Positions 48,400 through 57,411 of a stretch of 64,000 bases of DNA are shown piece by piece. Source of the DNA: Leptothrix sp. (in: b-proteobacteria) (lineage in GTDB: Bacteria > Pseudomonadota > Gammaproteobacteria > Burkholderiales > Burkholderiaceae_C); the NCBI GenBank assembly GCA_013822265.1, contig PNKD01000001.1:1-64000 (forward strand). The letters are read 5' to 3'. The position numbers were made by a program, and so were the translations under genes. Below the pieces are notes generated by a model, which worked only from the letters and a program-made list of their open reading frames with translations, ran no database searches and was not told the DNA's origin. Position 1 is the stretch's first letter, and the number at the start of each line of letters is the position of its first letter.

Positions 48400-49427
48400 G
48401 CGTGGCGCGCATCGACGGCCCAGGCGCCGAATCCACCGGCACGCCGCGCTCGCCGCTGTCGCACCTGTTCAGACACAGCCTGCGGCTGGGCCAGACCCAC
48501 CCGACGCTGCACCTGGTTCGTCAGCATCGCGGCGACACGTCGCCGCTGCTGGCCGTGCCCGCCGGCGCGGCGGCCCAGCCGCCGCGCGCGCCGGTGCTTG
48601 CCGCCACGCTTCACCAACGGGTGACCGAGCTGCCGCCGCTGCCCCAGGCGGTGATGCAGGCCCTGTCTGCCGTGGGCCAGGAGCGGGTGTCCATCGACGA
48701 ATGCACCCAGCACATCGAGCACGACCTCGCACTGGCCACGCAGACGCTCACGCTCGCCAACTCGCCCTTCTTCGGCGTCTCGGGCCGCGTCGCGACGATC
48801 TCCGACGCCATCCACATCCTCGGGCTGCGCACCCTGGCGCAACTGCTTGCGACAGCGGCCGTCACCAGCCGCTTTGCCGGGTTGCGCAGCAGTGGCATCG
48901 ATACGAAGGGCTTCTGGCGCCACGCCATCGCCACGGGCATCGCGGCACAGGCGATCGCCCTGCTGCGCGACTTCGACCCCGCACAGGCCTTTCTCGCCGG
49001 CCTGCTGCACGACGTGGGGCGCCTGGCGCTGGCGACGCAACACGGCGACGAGCTGGTGGCTACGGTGGATTGGGCGCACGGTGCCGACGCACCGATGCTC
49101 GACGCCGAGCGGGCGGTTCTGGGGCTGGACCACACCGAGGCCGGCGTCACGATCGCGTCGTATTGGCGTTTTCCGCAGGGGGTCATCGACGCCATTGGTG
49201 GCCACCATGCCCCGCCTGCCGGCGGCCCGGTCACGCTGGCCGATGTCGTGCACGCCGCCGACGCCTTGGTGCATGGGCTCAACCTGACGGGTGACGTGCA
49301 CGAAGCCGTGCCCGGCATGGACCTGAACTCGTGGGCGCGCCTCGGGCTCACGGCAGAGCAGGGCTTGTCGGTGCTGTCGACGGCCGAGGCCGGCGCCAAC
49401 AGCCTAGGCCAATCGCTCGGGTGCTGA
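48396..49427 (+). CDS. HDOD domain protein
   Basis: 343 residues. After a Pro/Arg-rich N-terminal tail of about 65 residues comes an HDOD domain (TELPPLPQAVMQALS … LATQTLTLANSPFFGVSGRVATISDAI … FLAGLLHDVGRLAL). HDOD proteins lack cyclase or phosphodiesterase proof and often act as signalling adaptors. ATG 48396 lies in ATGA with the previous stop; the GTG nine bases upstream is a second possible start. It is the second of four overlapping plus-strand genes. Confidence 0.9.
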   Translation: MSVARIDGPGAESTGTPRSPLSHLFRHSLRLGQTHPTLHLVRQHRGDTSPLLAVPAGAAAQPPRAPVLAATLHQRVTELPPLPQAVMQALSAVGQERVSIDECTQHIEHDLALATQTLTLANSPFFGVSGRVATISDAIHILGLRTLAQLLATAAVTSRFAGLRSSGIDTKGFWRHAIATGIAAQAIALLRDFDPAQAFLAGLLHDVGRLALATQHGDELVATVDWAHGADAPMLDAERAVLGLDHTEAGVTIASYWRFPQGVIDAIGGHHAPPAGGPVTLADVVHAADALVHGLNLTGDVHEAVPGMDLNSWARLGLTAEQGLSVLSTAEAGANSLGQSLGC

Positions 49428-49466
49428 CGCCGTGCGCAACCACCGCACCGCACGGGCGCATCGATC

Positions 49467-50816
49467 ATGAGTGCCGCTGAGCCCCACTCCGCGCTGCAGC
49501 CGGGCCCGCCGCCCGACGATCCGGGGTCGCCTCGGCAGGCCACCGTACTGTGCGTGGACGACGAGCCGCACATCCTGTCGGCCCTCAGGCGCAGCCTGCG
49601 CCCGGCGGGGCTGGAAGTGGTGTGCGCCCAGAGCGCGCCCGAGGCGCTGGAGATGCTCGCGCGCACGCCCATCGACCTCGTCATCTCCGACATGCGCATG
49701 CCCGGCATGGACGGCGCCCAGTTGCTGGGGCAGGTGCACGGCCGCTGGCCCGAGGTCGTGCGCATCCTGCTCACCGGCCACGCCGACATTGCCTCGGCGG
49801 TGGCGGCAATCAACCAGGGTCGCATCTTCCGCTACCTGCACAAACCCTGGAGCGACGCCGAACTGCAGGGCGCCGTGCAGGAAGGCCTGGCGCAGGGGGC
49901 CGGGCGTCGCGAGGCCGAGCGCCTGCGCGCCTCGTCGCTGCAGGAAACCGACGCCCTGCGTGTTCGCAACGCCGATCTCGAGCGGCGCGTCGAGGCACAG
50001 ACGACCGAACTGCACGCCAGCCAGCGGTCGCTCAAGCGTCACTACCTCAAGGCCGTCAAGGCCTTCTCCAACCTGACGGGGCTGCGCAGCAGTGCCTTGG
50101 CCGAGCACAGCAAGCGGGTCGCCGAACTCGCGCGCGACATCGCCCGCGCCATGGCGCTGCCCGAAGACGCCGTGCTGCAGGTCTTCGTGGCCGGCATGCT
50201 GCACGACGTGGGCATGATCGGCCTGCCCGACACCTTGATGAAGAAGCCGGTGGCGCGCCACTCGCAAGAAGAACGCACGGCGTACCAGAGCCACTGCGTG
50301 CGGGCCGAACAGTCCCTGGCCGATCTCGACGATCTGCAGGCGCTGCTGCCGATCATTCGCAGCCACCACGAACGCTTCGACGGCCAGGGTTATCCGGACA
50401 AGCTGGCCGGTGCAGCGATCCCGCTGGCCGCGCGCATCGTGGCCGTGGCCGACACCTTCGACGAGCTTCAGGGCGACCACCTGGCAGGCGTGGCAGTGAC
50501 CCGCGAAGAGGCCCGCATGCTGATGCGCAAGGGCCGCGGGTCCCAGTTCGATCCCGAGGTGCTGGACGTCTTCCTGCACATCACCGAACCCGAGACACCC
50601 AAGGTCGCTGCCAGCATGGTGCTGCCGACCGAGGCGCTGGACGCGGACATGGTGCTGGCGCGAGACCTGGTCTCGGCCCGCGGCGTGCTGGTGCTGACCG
50701 CCGGCCATAGGCTCACGTCGTCATTGATCGCCCGCGTCAGGGAATTCGAGTTGCGCGAAGGCAGCAAGCTCGAGGTTCACGTCCGATCCCGAGGTACGCC
50801 ATGGCAAGCATCCTGA
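49467..50816 (+). CDS. REC-HD-GYP response regulator
   Basis: 449 residues. REC domain (TVLCVDDEPHILSALRRSL, phospho-acceptor in VISDMRMPGMDG, FRYLHKPWS), a linker coiled coil, and an HD-GYP domain with LHDVGMIGLPD (HD) and HHERFDGQGYPDKL (GYP). HD-GYP enzymes hydrolyse c-di-GMP to GMP. Overlaps the following REC gene by 16 bases. RpfG-like in architecture. Confidence 0.93.
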   Translation: MSAAEPHSALQPGPPPDDPGSPRQATVLCVDDEPHILSALRRSLRPAGLEVVCAQSAPEALEMLARTPIDLVISDMRMPGMDGAQLLGQVHGRWPEVVRILLTGHADIASAVAAINQGRIFRYLHKPWSDAELQGAVQEGLAQGAGRREAERLRASSLQETDALRVRNADLERRVEAQTTELHASQRSLKRHYLKAVKAFSNLTGLRSSALAEHSKRVAELARDIARAMALPEDAVLQVFVAGMLHDVGMIGLPDTLMKKPVARHSQEERTAYQSHCVRAEQSLADLDDLQALLPIIRSHHERFDGQGYPDKLAGAAIPLAARIVAVADTFDELQGDHLAGVAVTREEARMLMRKGRGSQFDPEVLDVFLHITEPETPKVAASMVLPTEALDADMVLARDLVSARGVLVLTAGHRLTSSLIARVREFELREGSKLEVHVRSRGTPWQAS

Positions 50817-51226
50817 TCGTCGACGACGAACCCGAGGTCCTCGCCGCGCTGCGGCGGGCACTCCGACAGCAATTCGGCGCCGGGCTCTCGTGCGAGACCT
50901 GCAGCAACGGCATCGACGCCCTGGGCCGCGCGCGCGAACAGCGCTTCGACGTCGTGATGGCCGACCTGCACATGCCCGAGCTCGACGGCATCGGCCTGCT
51001 GACGCTGATCGCCGCCATCCAGCCCGACGCGGTGCGCATGATGATGACCGGCGCCAACGACTTCGAGACCGCACAGCGCGCGATCAACGAGGCCGGCGTC
51101 TTTCGCTACCTGTGCAAGCCCTGGACGCCGCAGGAGCTGGCCTCGCACCTGACGGCGGCGCTGGCGCAGGCGGCCTCGTGCCAGCGTGCGCTGGACGCGG
51201 GCACGCGGCACCGTCAAACGCCGTAA
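50801..51226 (+). CDS. Single-domain response regulator
   Basis: 141 residues: one REC domain (ILIVDDEPEVLAALRRAL, Asp in VMADLHMPELDG, FRYLCKPWTPQEL) and no output domain. Its FRYLxKPW pattern is shared with the REC domains of the HD-GYP and EAL proteins, so the three receivers are related and may be served by the divergent histidine kinase. The 3' end overlaps the convergent ALDH gene by 13 bases. Confidence 0.92.
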   Translation: MASILIVDDEPEVLAALRRALRQQFGAGLSCETCSNGIDALGRAREQRFDVVMADLHMPELDGIGLLTLIAAIQPDAVRMMMTGANDFETAQRAINEAGVFRYLCKPWTPQELASHLTAALAQAASCQRALDAGTRHRQTP

Positions 51227-53604
51227 GGCACCCAGACGTTCTTGACCTGCACCGCCTGTTCGAGCACGGCACGTGGGTCGCCCAGCGTCGCGGCTGCGCC
51301 GGCGCCGACCCAGGTGCGCTTGAGGTTGCTCACCGACAGCGCCTCCATGCGCCTGCACTGCGCCGGCGTGGCCGCGGGCCACCACAGCGCGTCGACGTCG
51401 GCATGGGCGGCCAGCACGTCGGCCAGCGTATCCGGGTCGCCGGTGACGAGGTTGACGACGCCGGCGGGCACGTCGCTGGTGTCCAGCACCTGGTAGAGCT
51501 CGGCGGCCACCAGCGGCTGGCGCGACGAGGGCACGGCGACGACGCGGTTGCCCATCGCGATGGCCGGGGCCACGAGCGCGATCAACCCCAGCAGCGGCGC
51601 GTCGTCGCCGGCCACCAGGCCCAGCGTGCCGACGGCCTCGTGCAGCGCCAGCGTCACGCCGTGCATCGGCGGCTGGTGCACGGCGCCGTCGTACTTGTCG
51701 GCCCAGGCCGCGAAGTCGAAGAGTCGTTCGACGCTGGCCTGCACCTCGGCCGCGGCGGCTCTCGGGCCGCTGAAGGGCTCGAGCACGCCGACGAAACGCG
51801 CGCGCTGGGCCTGCAGGTTCTCGGCCAGGTAGTACAGCACCTGGGCGCGGCCGTGGGCGCTTTGCCGCTCCCAGCCGGCGGCGGCGCGCGCCGCCTCGAC
51901 GGCGTTGCGGATGTCCTTGCGGTTGCCCTCGGGCACCAGGCCCAGCAGCTGGTCGCCGGCACGCACCTCGCGGCTGTAGCCGCTGTCGGGACGCACCTGC
52001 TTGCCGCCCACGTAAAGCTTGGCCGTGCGGTCGATGGCGTCGGGGTCGGCGGCCCGCAGCCTCGTGCCCGCCGGTGCCGCCGCGGCGGCTCTGGCCGCAC
52101 TCGCGGCCTGGGCCTTGCCCGGCCTGGCGGGCGCCGCGGCGCGCGGCTTCAGGTACTCGCGCAGGCCCTCGCGCCCGCCCTCGCGGCCGTAGCCCGACTC
52201 GCGCACGCCGCCGAAGCCGCAGGCGGCGTCGAACTGGTTGGCGGTGTTGACCCACACCACGCCGGCCTTGATGCGCGGCGCGATCTCCAGCGCCAGCGTG
52301 ATGCTCTCGCTCCAGACGCAGGCGGCGAGGCCGAAACGCGTGTTGTTGGCCAGCTCCACGGCCTCGCCCGGCGTGCGGAAGGTCTGCACCGTCAGCACGG
52401 GGCCGAAGACCTCGTGCTGCACGATCTCGCTGGCGGTGTCGACGCCGCTGACCAGCGTCGGCGGGAAGTAGCAGTGCGTGCCGGCCGGCAGCTCGGTGGC
52501 GCAGGCCTGGAACACGCTGGCGCCGGCGGCGCGCGCACGCTCGACGAAGCCGCTGACACGATCCCACTGCGTGCGGTCGACCAGCGCGCCCATGTCGGTG
52601 CTCTTGTCCATCGGGTCGCCGACGCGGATCTTGGCCATGCGCGTGCGCAGCTTGTCCAGCAGACGATCGGCCGTGCCCTCGTGCACGAGCAGGCGCGAAC
52701 CGGCGCAGCAGACCTCGCCCTGGTTGAACCAGATGCTCTCGACGATGCCCTCCACCGCGGCGTCGAGGTCGGCGTCGGCAAACACCAGGTAGGGGCTCTT
52801 GCCGCCGAGTTCCAGGCTCAGCTTCTTGCCGCTGCCGGCGGTGGCATGGCGGATCAGCCGTCCGACCTCGGTGCTGCCGGTGAAGGCGATCTTGGCGATG
52901 CCCGGGTGGGCGGTGATGGCCTGGCCCACGGCGCCATCGCCGCTGACGAGGTTGAAGACACCGTCGGGCAGGCCCGTCTCCTGGCAGATCTCGGCGAACA
53001 GCAGCGCGGAGAGCGGCGTCTGCTCGGCCGCCTTGAAAACCACGGTGTTGCCGCAGGCCAGCGCCGGCGCCACCTTCCAGGCCAGCATCAGCAGCGGGAA
53101 GTTCCAGGGCACGATCTGGCCCACCACGCCCAGCGCCTCGTGGCCCGGCATCTCGCGCGGCAGCAGCTGCGCCCAGCCGGCGTGGTGATAGAAGTGGCGC
53201 ACGGCCAGCGGCACGTCGGCGTCGCGCGTCTCGCGGATGGCCTTGCCGTTGTCCAGCGTCTCCAGCACCGCGAACAGCCGCGCGTGCTTCTGCAGCGCGC
53301 GCGCCAGCGCGTAGAGGTGGCGCGCGCGGCCATGGCCGCCCAGCGCCTGCCAGGCCGGCAGCGCCGCCTGCGCGGCCGCCACGGCGGCGTCGACGACGGC
53401 AGCGTCGCCCTGCGCCACGGCAGCGAGCACCTGGCCGTTGGCCGGGTTCACGCTGTCGAAGTGATGCGTGCCGGCGACGGCGCGCCCGGCGATGAAGTGG
53501 CCGAAACGGCGCTCGTGGCGCACCAGCCAGGCCTGTGCCGCGTCGGCGCTTTCGGGGGCGGGGCCGTAGTCCATGGTGGCGAGGATGTCTTGTAGGGTGG
53601 GCAT
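51214..53604 (-). CDS. Two-domain aldehyde dehydrogenase, ALDH16 type
   Basis: About 796 residues. The N-terminal ALDH domain is complete: LELGGKSPYLVF contains the general-base Glu and FNQGEVCCAGSR the catalytic Cys. After an Ala-rich linker (about 475-510) a second ALDH-like domain (GVVNLVTGDPDTLADVLAAH, LKRTWVGAGAA) lacks the Cys motif. This tandem with a dead second half is the ALDH16 architecture. Next to deoC it could oxidise acetaldehyde to acetate, which is inference. Start ATG 53604; ATG 53616 is also in frame. Confidence 0.88.
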   Translation of the reverse strand: MPTLQDILATMDYGPAPESADAAQAWLVRHERRFGHFIAGRAVAGTHHFDSVNPANGQVLAAVAQGDAAVVDAAVAAAQAALPAWQALGGHGRARHLYALARALQKHARLFAVLETLDNGKAIRETRDADVPLAVRHFYHHAGWAQLLPREMPGHEALGVVGQIVPWNFPLLMLAWKVAPALACGNTVVFKAAEQTPLSALLFAEICQETGLPDGVFNLVSGDGAVGQAITAHPGIAKIAFTGSTEVGRLIRHATAGSGKKLSLELGGKSPYLVFADADLDAAVEGIVESIWFNQGEVCCAGSRLLVHEGTADRLLDKLRTRMAKIRVGDPMDKSTDMGALVDRTQWDRVSGFVERARAAGASVFQACATELPAGTHCYFPPTLVSGVDTASEIVQHEVFGPVLTVQTFRTPGEAVELANNTRFGLAACVWSESITLALEIAPRIKAGVVWVNTANQFDAACGFGGVRESGYGREGGREGLREYLKPRAAAPARPGKAQAASAARAAAAAPAGTRLRAADPDAIDRTAKLYVGGKQVRPDSGYSREVRAGDQLLGLVPEGNRKDIRNAVEAARAAAGWERQSAHGRAQVLYYLAENLQAQRARFVGVLEPFSGPRAAAAEVQASVERLFDFAAWADKYDGAVHQPPMHGVTLALHEAVGTLGLVAGDDAPLLGLIALVAPAIAMGNRVVAVPSSRQPLVAAELYQVLDTSDVPAGVVNLVTGDPDTLADVLAAHADVDALWWPAATPAQCRRMEALSVSNLKRTWVGAGAAATLGDPRAVLEQAVQVKNVWVPYGV

Positions 53605-53706
53605 GGGAGGGATCATGTCGGGTGTCTGCGGTTCCGTGTCGCAAGTGCAGCGCAGAAGCGATCAAGCTTCCCGCCACGGAACCGGCTCTGCCGGGCCGTA
53701 GGCGGA

Positions 53707-53752
53707 CGGCCCCCTTGGGGGGCAGCGAGCGCCAGCGAGCTTGGGGGCTCCA
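53707..53752. repeat. Short intergenic repeat directly after deoC
   Basis: GGCCCCCTTGGGGGGCAGCG followed by a GAGCGCCAGCGAGC stretch and TTGGGGGCTCC, starting at the base after the deoC stop. It holds a CCCCC-TT-GGGGG hairpin and a repeated GCGAGC. I recognise the type as a very common short intergenic repeat of Comamonadaceae-like genomes. It may act as a transcript-end or mRNA-stability element between deoC and the ALDH gene. Confidence 0.7.
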
Positions 53753-54724
53753 TCACGGCATCGCGTGGCGATGCGCGGCGCTGTAGTGGCCGGTGACGTG
53801 GTGCTCGAGCTGGCGCTCGATGTCGGTGAGCAGGCTGCTGGCGCCGAAGCGGAACCGCTCGGGCTGCAGCCAGCGCGGCCCCAGCTCCTCCTTCATCAGC
53901 GCCAGGTACTGCAGCGCCGTCTTTGCCGCCGAGATGCCGCCGGCGGGCTTGTAGCCCACCACCTGGCCGGTCTCGGTCTCGAACTCGCGGATCGCGCGCA
54001 CCATCACCAGCGACACGTCCAGCGTGGCGTTGACGCCTTCCTTGCCGGTGCTGGTCTTGATGAAGTCGGCGCCGGCCATCATCGCCACCCACGAGGCGCG
54101 GGCCACGTTCTCCAGCGTCTGCAGCTCGCCGGTGGCGAGGATGGCCTTCAGGTGCGCGTCGCCGCAGGCCGCGCGGTAGGCGGCGATCTCGTCGTACAGC
54201 GCCTGCCAGTCCTGCGTCAGCGCGTGGCGGCGGCTGATGACGATGTCGACCTCCTGCGCGCCGGCGGCCACGCTGAGCTCGATCTCGCGCAGCTTGGTCT
54301 CCATCGGCGTCTGGCCGGCCGGGAAACCCGTGGACACCACCGCCACCGGGATACCGCTGCCGGCCAGCGCGGCCACCGCCTCGGCCACCATCTCGTGATA
54401 GACGCACACGGCGCCCACGCGCAACGCGGGCAGGCCCAGCGCCGCCAGCAGGTCGGCGCGCAGCGGCTGGCGCGCCTTGGCGCACAGGCGGCGCACGCGG
54501 CCGGGCGTGTCGTCGCCAGCCAGCGTGGTGAGGTCCATGCACTGCACGGCCTTCACCAGCCAGGCCGCCTGGTACAGCTTCTTCACCGAACGGCTGGCGT
54601 TGAGCACCGCCACGCGCCGCGCCACCGCCGGCTGGTTGACGCGTGCGGCGCGCACGCGCGCCAGGTCGAGCGCGGTGCCGGCGTTCAGCCGGGGGTGGTT
54701 GGGGTCAGCGGCATCGGCGCTCAT
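53753..54724 (-). CDS. deoC: Deoxyribose-phosphate aldolase
   Basis: 323 residues. Family DeoC motifs VAVVSTGFPAGQT, EIELSVAAGAQEVDIVISRRHAL, LKAILATGEL and MAGADFIKTSTGKEGVNATL (Schiff-base Lys in FIKTSTGK) plus VGYKPAGGISAAKTAL. It splits deoxyribose 5-phosphate into acetaldehyde and glyceraldehyde 3-phosphate. Longer than E. coli DeoC (259) with an N-terminal extension, the long DeoC sub-type. ATG 54724 is preferred to the longer track start. It is upstream of the ALDH gene in the same direction. Confidence 0.95.
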   Translation of the reverse strand: MSADAADPNHPRLNAGTALDLARVRAARVNQPAVARRVAVLNASRSVKKLYQAAWLVKAVQCMDLTTLAGDDTPGRVRRLCAKARQPLRADLLAALGLPALRVGAVCVYHEMVAEAVAALAGSGIPVAVVSTGFPAGQTPMETKLREIELSVAAGAQEVDIVISRRHALTQDWQALYDEIAAYRAACGDAHLKAILATGELQTLENVARASWVAMMAGADFIKTSTGKEGVNATLDVSLVMVRAIREFETETGQVVGYKPAGGISAAKTALQYLALMKEELGPRWLQPERFRFGASSLLTDIERQLEHHVTGHYSAAHRHAMP

Positions 54725-54989
54725 GCAGAGGCACTCCAGGGGAGTTCGGGCAGGGCCGCGCAGCATAGCCTGAGGCGCTGACGGCAGCGTGGCGCAGCAC
54801 GGCCGCGAGGCCGGTGCGCCGCCTTGAGCTCACGCTGGCGCTGGCCGTGGCGCCCGCCCTGCGTGCCGGCGCCGGCCCGGCCGCCGGCGCCCAAGAGGTG
54901 CGCGTGGGCGTCCACCTGCCGCCAGACAGCGCTGCTGTCCGCGATCGACGGCAAGCTGATGGCCTGGAGCTCCAGGCCGAGGTGGCCGA

Positions 54990-55140
54990 GGTGGCCGACA
55001 CGCTGACCGAGGACAAGGCGCTGTGCCTGAGCGCCGGCATGAACGACTTCGTCATCAAGCCCTACTCGCGGGAGCTGCTGCTGGGCACGCTGATGCACTG
55101 GCTGCAGCGCACGCCGCGGGCGGCGGGCACGAGCGCCTAA
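54990..55140 (+). pseudogene. C-terminal remnant of a hybrid-kinase receiver domain
   Basis: The frame ending at TAA 55140 reads ADTLTEDKALCLSAGMNDFVIKPYSRELLLGTLMHWLQRTPR, the last helix, KP loop and C-terminus of a REC domain of the type found at the end of hybrid sensor kinases. The phospho-acceptor and everything before are absent. The 5' part of the track ORF (54814-54990) is not recognisable. The rest of the 455-base gap between deoC and the S9 peptidase holds no gene. Confidence 0.7.
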
Positions 55141-55179
55141 GATCCCGCATCGCCCCAGCGGCTCTGCACGCCACACGCC

Positions 55180-57393
55180 ATGAAACGAACCCCTCTCCTG
55201 CACCTGGCGGCCTGGCTGGTTTCGGGTTGGCTCATGGCCAGTGCGGCCGGCGCGGCCGGTGCGGCGGCGGCCCAGGCGGCGCCGCCGCCCGGCCTGCCGG
55301 TGGCCCCCGTGAACAACGTGGCCGAGACCTTCTTCGGCACCCCCGTCGACGACCCCTACCGCGCCTTCGAAAACACCAAGGCAGCGGCCGTCGCCGCCTG
55401 GATGAAGGCGCACAGCGAGCACGCGCACAAGACGCTGAAGGCCATCAACGGCCGCGATGCCTTCCGTGCCGCGCTGGAGCGTTACGACGCCGGCGCGCCG
55501 GCGCGCGTGGCCAGCGTCACGCGGCTGGCCGGCGACGTGTATTTCTTCGAGCGCCGCGGCGTCAAGGAAGACCAGTTCAAGCTCTACATGCGGCGCGGCC
55601 TGCAGGGCACCGACCAGCTGCTGTTCGACCCCGAAAAGCTGAAGAAGGCCACCGGCAAGCCGCACGCCATCAACTACTACACGCCGTCGCCCGACGGCCG
55701 CTGGGTGGCGGTGGGCGTCTCGGCCGCGGGCTCGGAAGACGCCGTGCTGCGCGTGCTGGACACACGCAGCGGCCGCCAGGTCGGCCCGCTGCTGCCGCGC
55801 GTGCAGTTCGGCGGCATCGCCTGGACACCCGACAGCCAGCGGTTCTTCTTCAACCGCATGCAGGCGCTGAAGAAGGGCGCGCCGGCCACCGACAAGTACC
55901 AGCGCAGCATGGTCGGGCTGATGCGCCCGGGCGCCGGCGAGAAGGGCATTCGCACCATCGTGCGCGCCGGCGACCCCGGCGAGTTGCAGATGCCGGCCAC
56001 CGAGTTCCCGATCGTGGGCGTGCTGCCCGACGGGCGCGTGATCGCGCGTGCCATCGACGGCGTGTCGCCCGAGTTCAGCGCCTGGCACACCACGCTGCCG
56101 GCGCTGCTGGCCGGCAAGCCGGCATGGAAGAGGCTCTTCGCCAAGGAAGACGGCATCACCGAGGTCGCGGTGCAGGGCGAACGTGTCTACGCACTCAGCT
56201 TCAAGGGCGCCTCGCGCTACCGGCTGCTGGGCGGGCGCATCGCCGACTTCAGCCCCGCCACGGCACGCGTGCTGGTGCCCGAGAGCGCGCGCGTGCTCAC
56301 CGCCATGGCCGCCGCCAGCGACGGCCTGTACCTGCAGGCGCGCGAGGGCAACGTGCAGCGCCTCTACAGGCTGGCCTACGGCGACGACGCCGCGCCGCAG
56401 GAGGTGCAGCTGCCGGTGCTGGGGGCCTTCAGCCTGGCCAGTGCGCAGAGCGACCTGCCGGGCCTGCTGGTCGAGCTGCAGAGCTGGACACGCGCGCGCC
56501 AGGTCTATGCCGTGGCCGCCGACGGCGCCGTGTCCAACACCGGCCTGCAGCCGGCCGGGCCCTTCGACGCGCCGGCCGACATCGTGGCCACCGAGGTGCT
56601 GGTGAAGAGCCACGACGGCACGATGGTGCCGATGTCGATGATCCACAAGCAGGGCGTGAAGCTCGACGGCAGCAACCCCACGCTGCTCTACGGCTACGCC
56701 AGCTACGGCATCACCGAGGAGCCCTTCTTCAGCATCGGCCGCCTGGCCTGGATGGACGCCGGCGGCGTGTTTGCCATCGCCAACCCGCGCGGCAGCAGCG
56801 TGTTCGGGCGCGAGTGGCACGAGGCCGGCAAGCAGGCCACCAAGCCCAACACCTGGCGCGACTTCATCGCCTGCGCCGAGTGGCTGGTGGCGAACAAGTG
56901 GACGACGCCGGCGCGGCTGGGCATCTGGGGCGGCAGCGCCGGCGGCATCCTGGTGGGCCGCGCCATGACCGAGCGCCCCGAGCTCTTCGCCGCTGTGGTG
57001 CCCGAGGTCGGCTCGCTGGACATGGTGCGCATGGAGACCACGCCCAACGGCGTGCCCAACATCCCCGAGTTCGGCAGCCGCAAGACCGAGGCCGGCTTCC
57101 GCGCGCTGCTGGCCATGAGCACCTACCATCACGTCAAGGACGGCACGCGCTACCCCGCCGTGCTGCTGACCCACGGCGTCAACGACCCGCGCGTGGAGGT
57201 CTGGAACACGACCAAGACGGCGGCGCGGCTGATGGCCGCCAGCAGCTCGGGCAAGCCGGTGCTGATGCGGCTGGACTACGACTCGGGCCACGGCATAGGC
57301 AGCACCAAGACCCAGGTCTTCGACGAGCGCGCCGACATCTTCGCCTTCCTGATGTGGCAGTTCGGCATGCCGGGGTACACGCCCAGGCCCTGA
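55180..57393 (+). CDS. Secreted prolyl-oligopeptidase family (S9) serine peptidase
   Basis: 737 residues. Signal peptide MKRTPLLHLAAWLVSGWLMASAAG. N-terminal 7-bladed beta-propeller, then an alpha/beta-hydrolase domain with Ser in GIWGGSAGGILV, Asp in HGVNDPRVEVW and His in DSGHGIG. Opening VAETFFGTPVDDPYRAFEN and YGITEEPFF are typical of S9A. It cleaves short peptides after proline; export to the periplasm is predicted. The start ATG follows 39 bases after the receiver remnant. Confidence 0.93.
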   Translation: MKRTPLLHLAAWLVSGWLMASAAGAAGAAAAQAAPPPGLPVAPVNNVAETFFGTPVDDPYRAFENTKAAAVAAWMKAHSEHAHKTLKAINGRDAFRAALERYDAGAPARVASVTRLAGDVYFFERRGVKEDQFKLYMRRGLQGTDQLLFDPEKLKKATGKPHAINYYTPSPDGRWVAVGVSAAGSEDAVLRVLDTRSGRQVGPLLPRVQFGGIAWTPDSQRFFFNRMQALKKGAPATDKYQRSMVGLMRPGAGEKGIRTIVRAGDPGELQMPATEFPIVGVLPDGRVIARAIDGVSPEFSAWHTTLPALLAGKPAWKRLFAKEDGITEVAVQGERVYALSFKGASRYRLLGGRIADFSPATARVLVPESARVLTAMAAASDGLYLQAREGNVQRLYRLAYGDDAAPQEVQLPVLGAFSLASAQSDLPGLLVELQSWTRARQVYAVAADGAVSNTGLQPAGPFDAPADIVATEVLVKSHDGTMVPMSMIHKQGVKLDGSNPTLLYGYASYGITEEPFFSIGRLAWMDAGGVFAIANPRGSSVFGREWHEAGKQATKPNTWRDFIACAEWLVANKWTTPARLGIWGGSAGGILVGRAMTERPELFAAVVPEVGSLDMVRMETTPNGVPNIPEFGSRKTEAGFRALLAMSTYHHVKDGTRYPAVLLTHGVNDPRVEVWNTTKTAARLMAASSSGKPVLMRLDYDSGHGIGSTKTQVFDERADIFAFLMWQFGMPGYTPRP

Positions 57394-57411
57394 GGTTGCG
57401 CCGGCCGCGCC

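Noticed and set aside
50777-53677. 966-codon minus frame over the ALDH gene
   Set aside because: Out-of-frame shadow of the two-domain ALDH.
54814-54990. 5' part of the 108-codon ORF as a complete small protein
   Set aside because: Only the C-terminal receiver remnant is recognisable; the start region has no signal or family.
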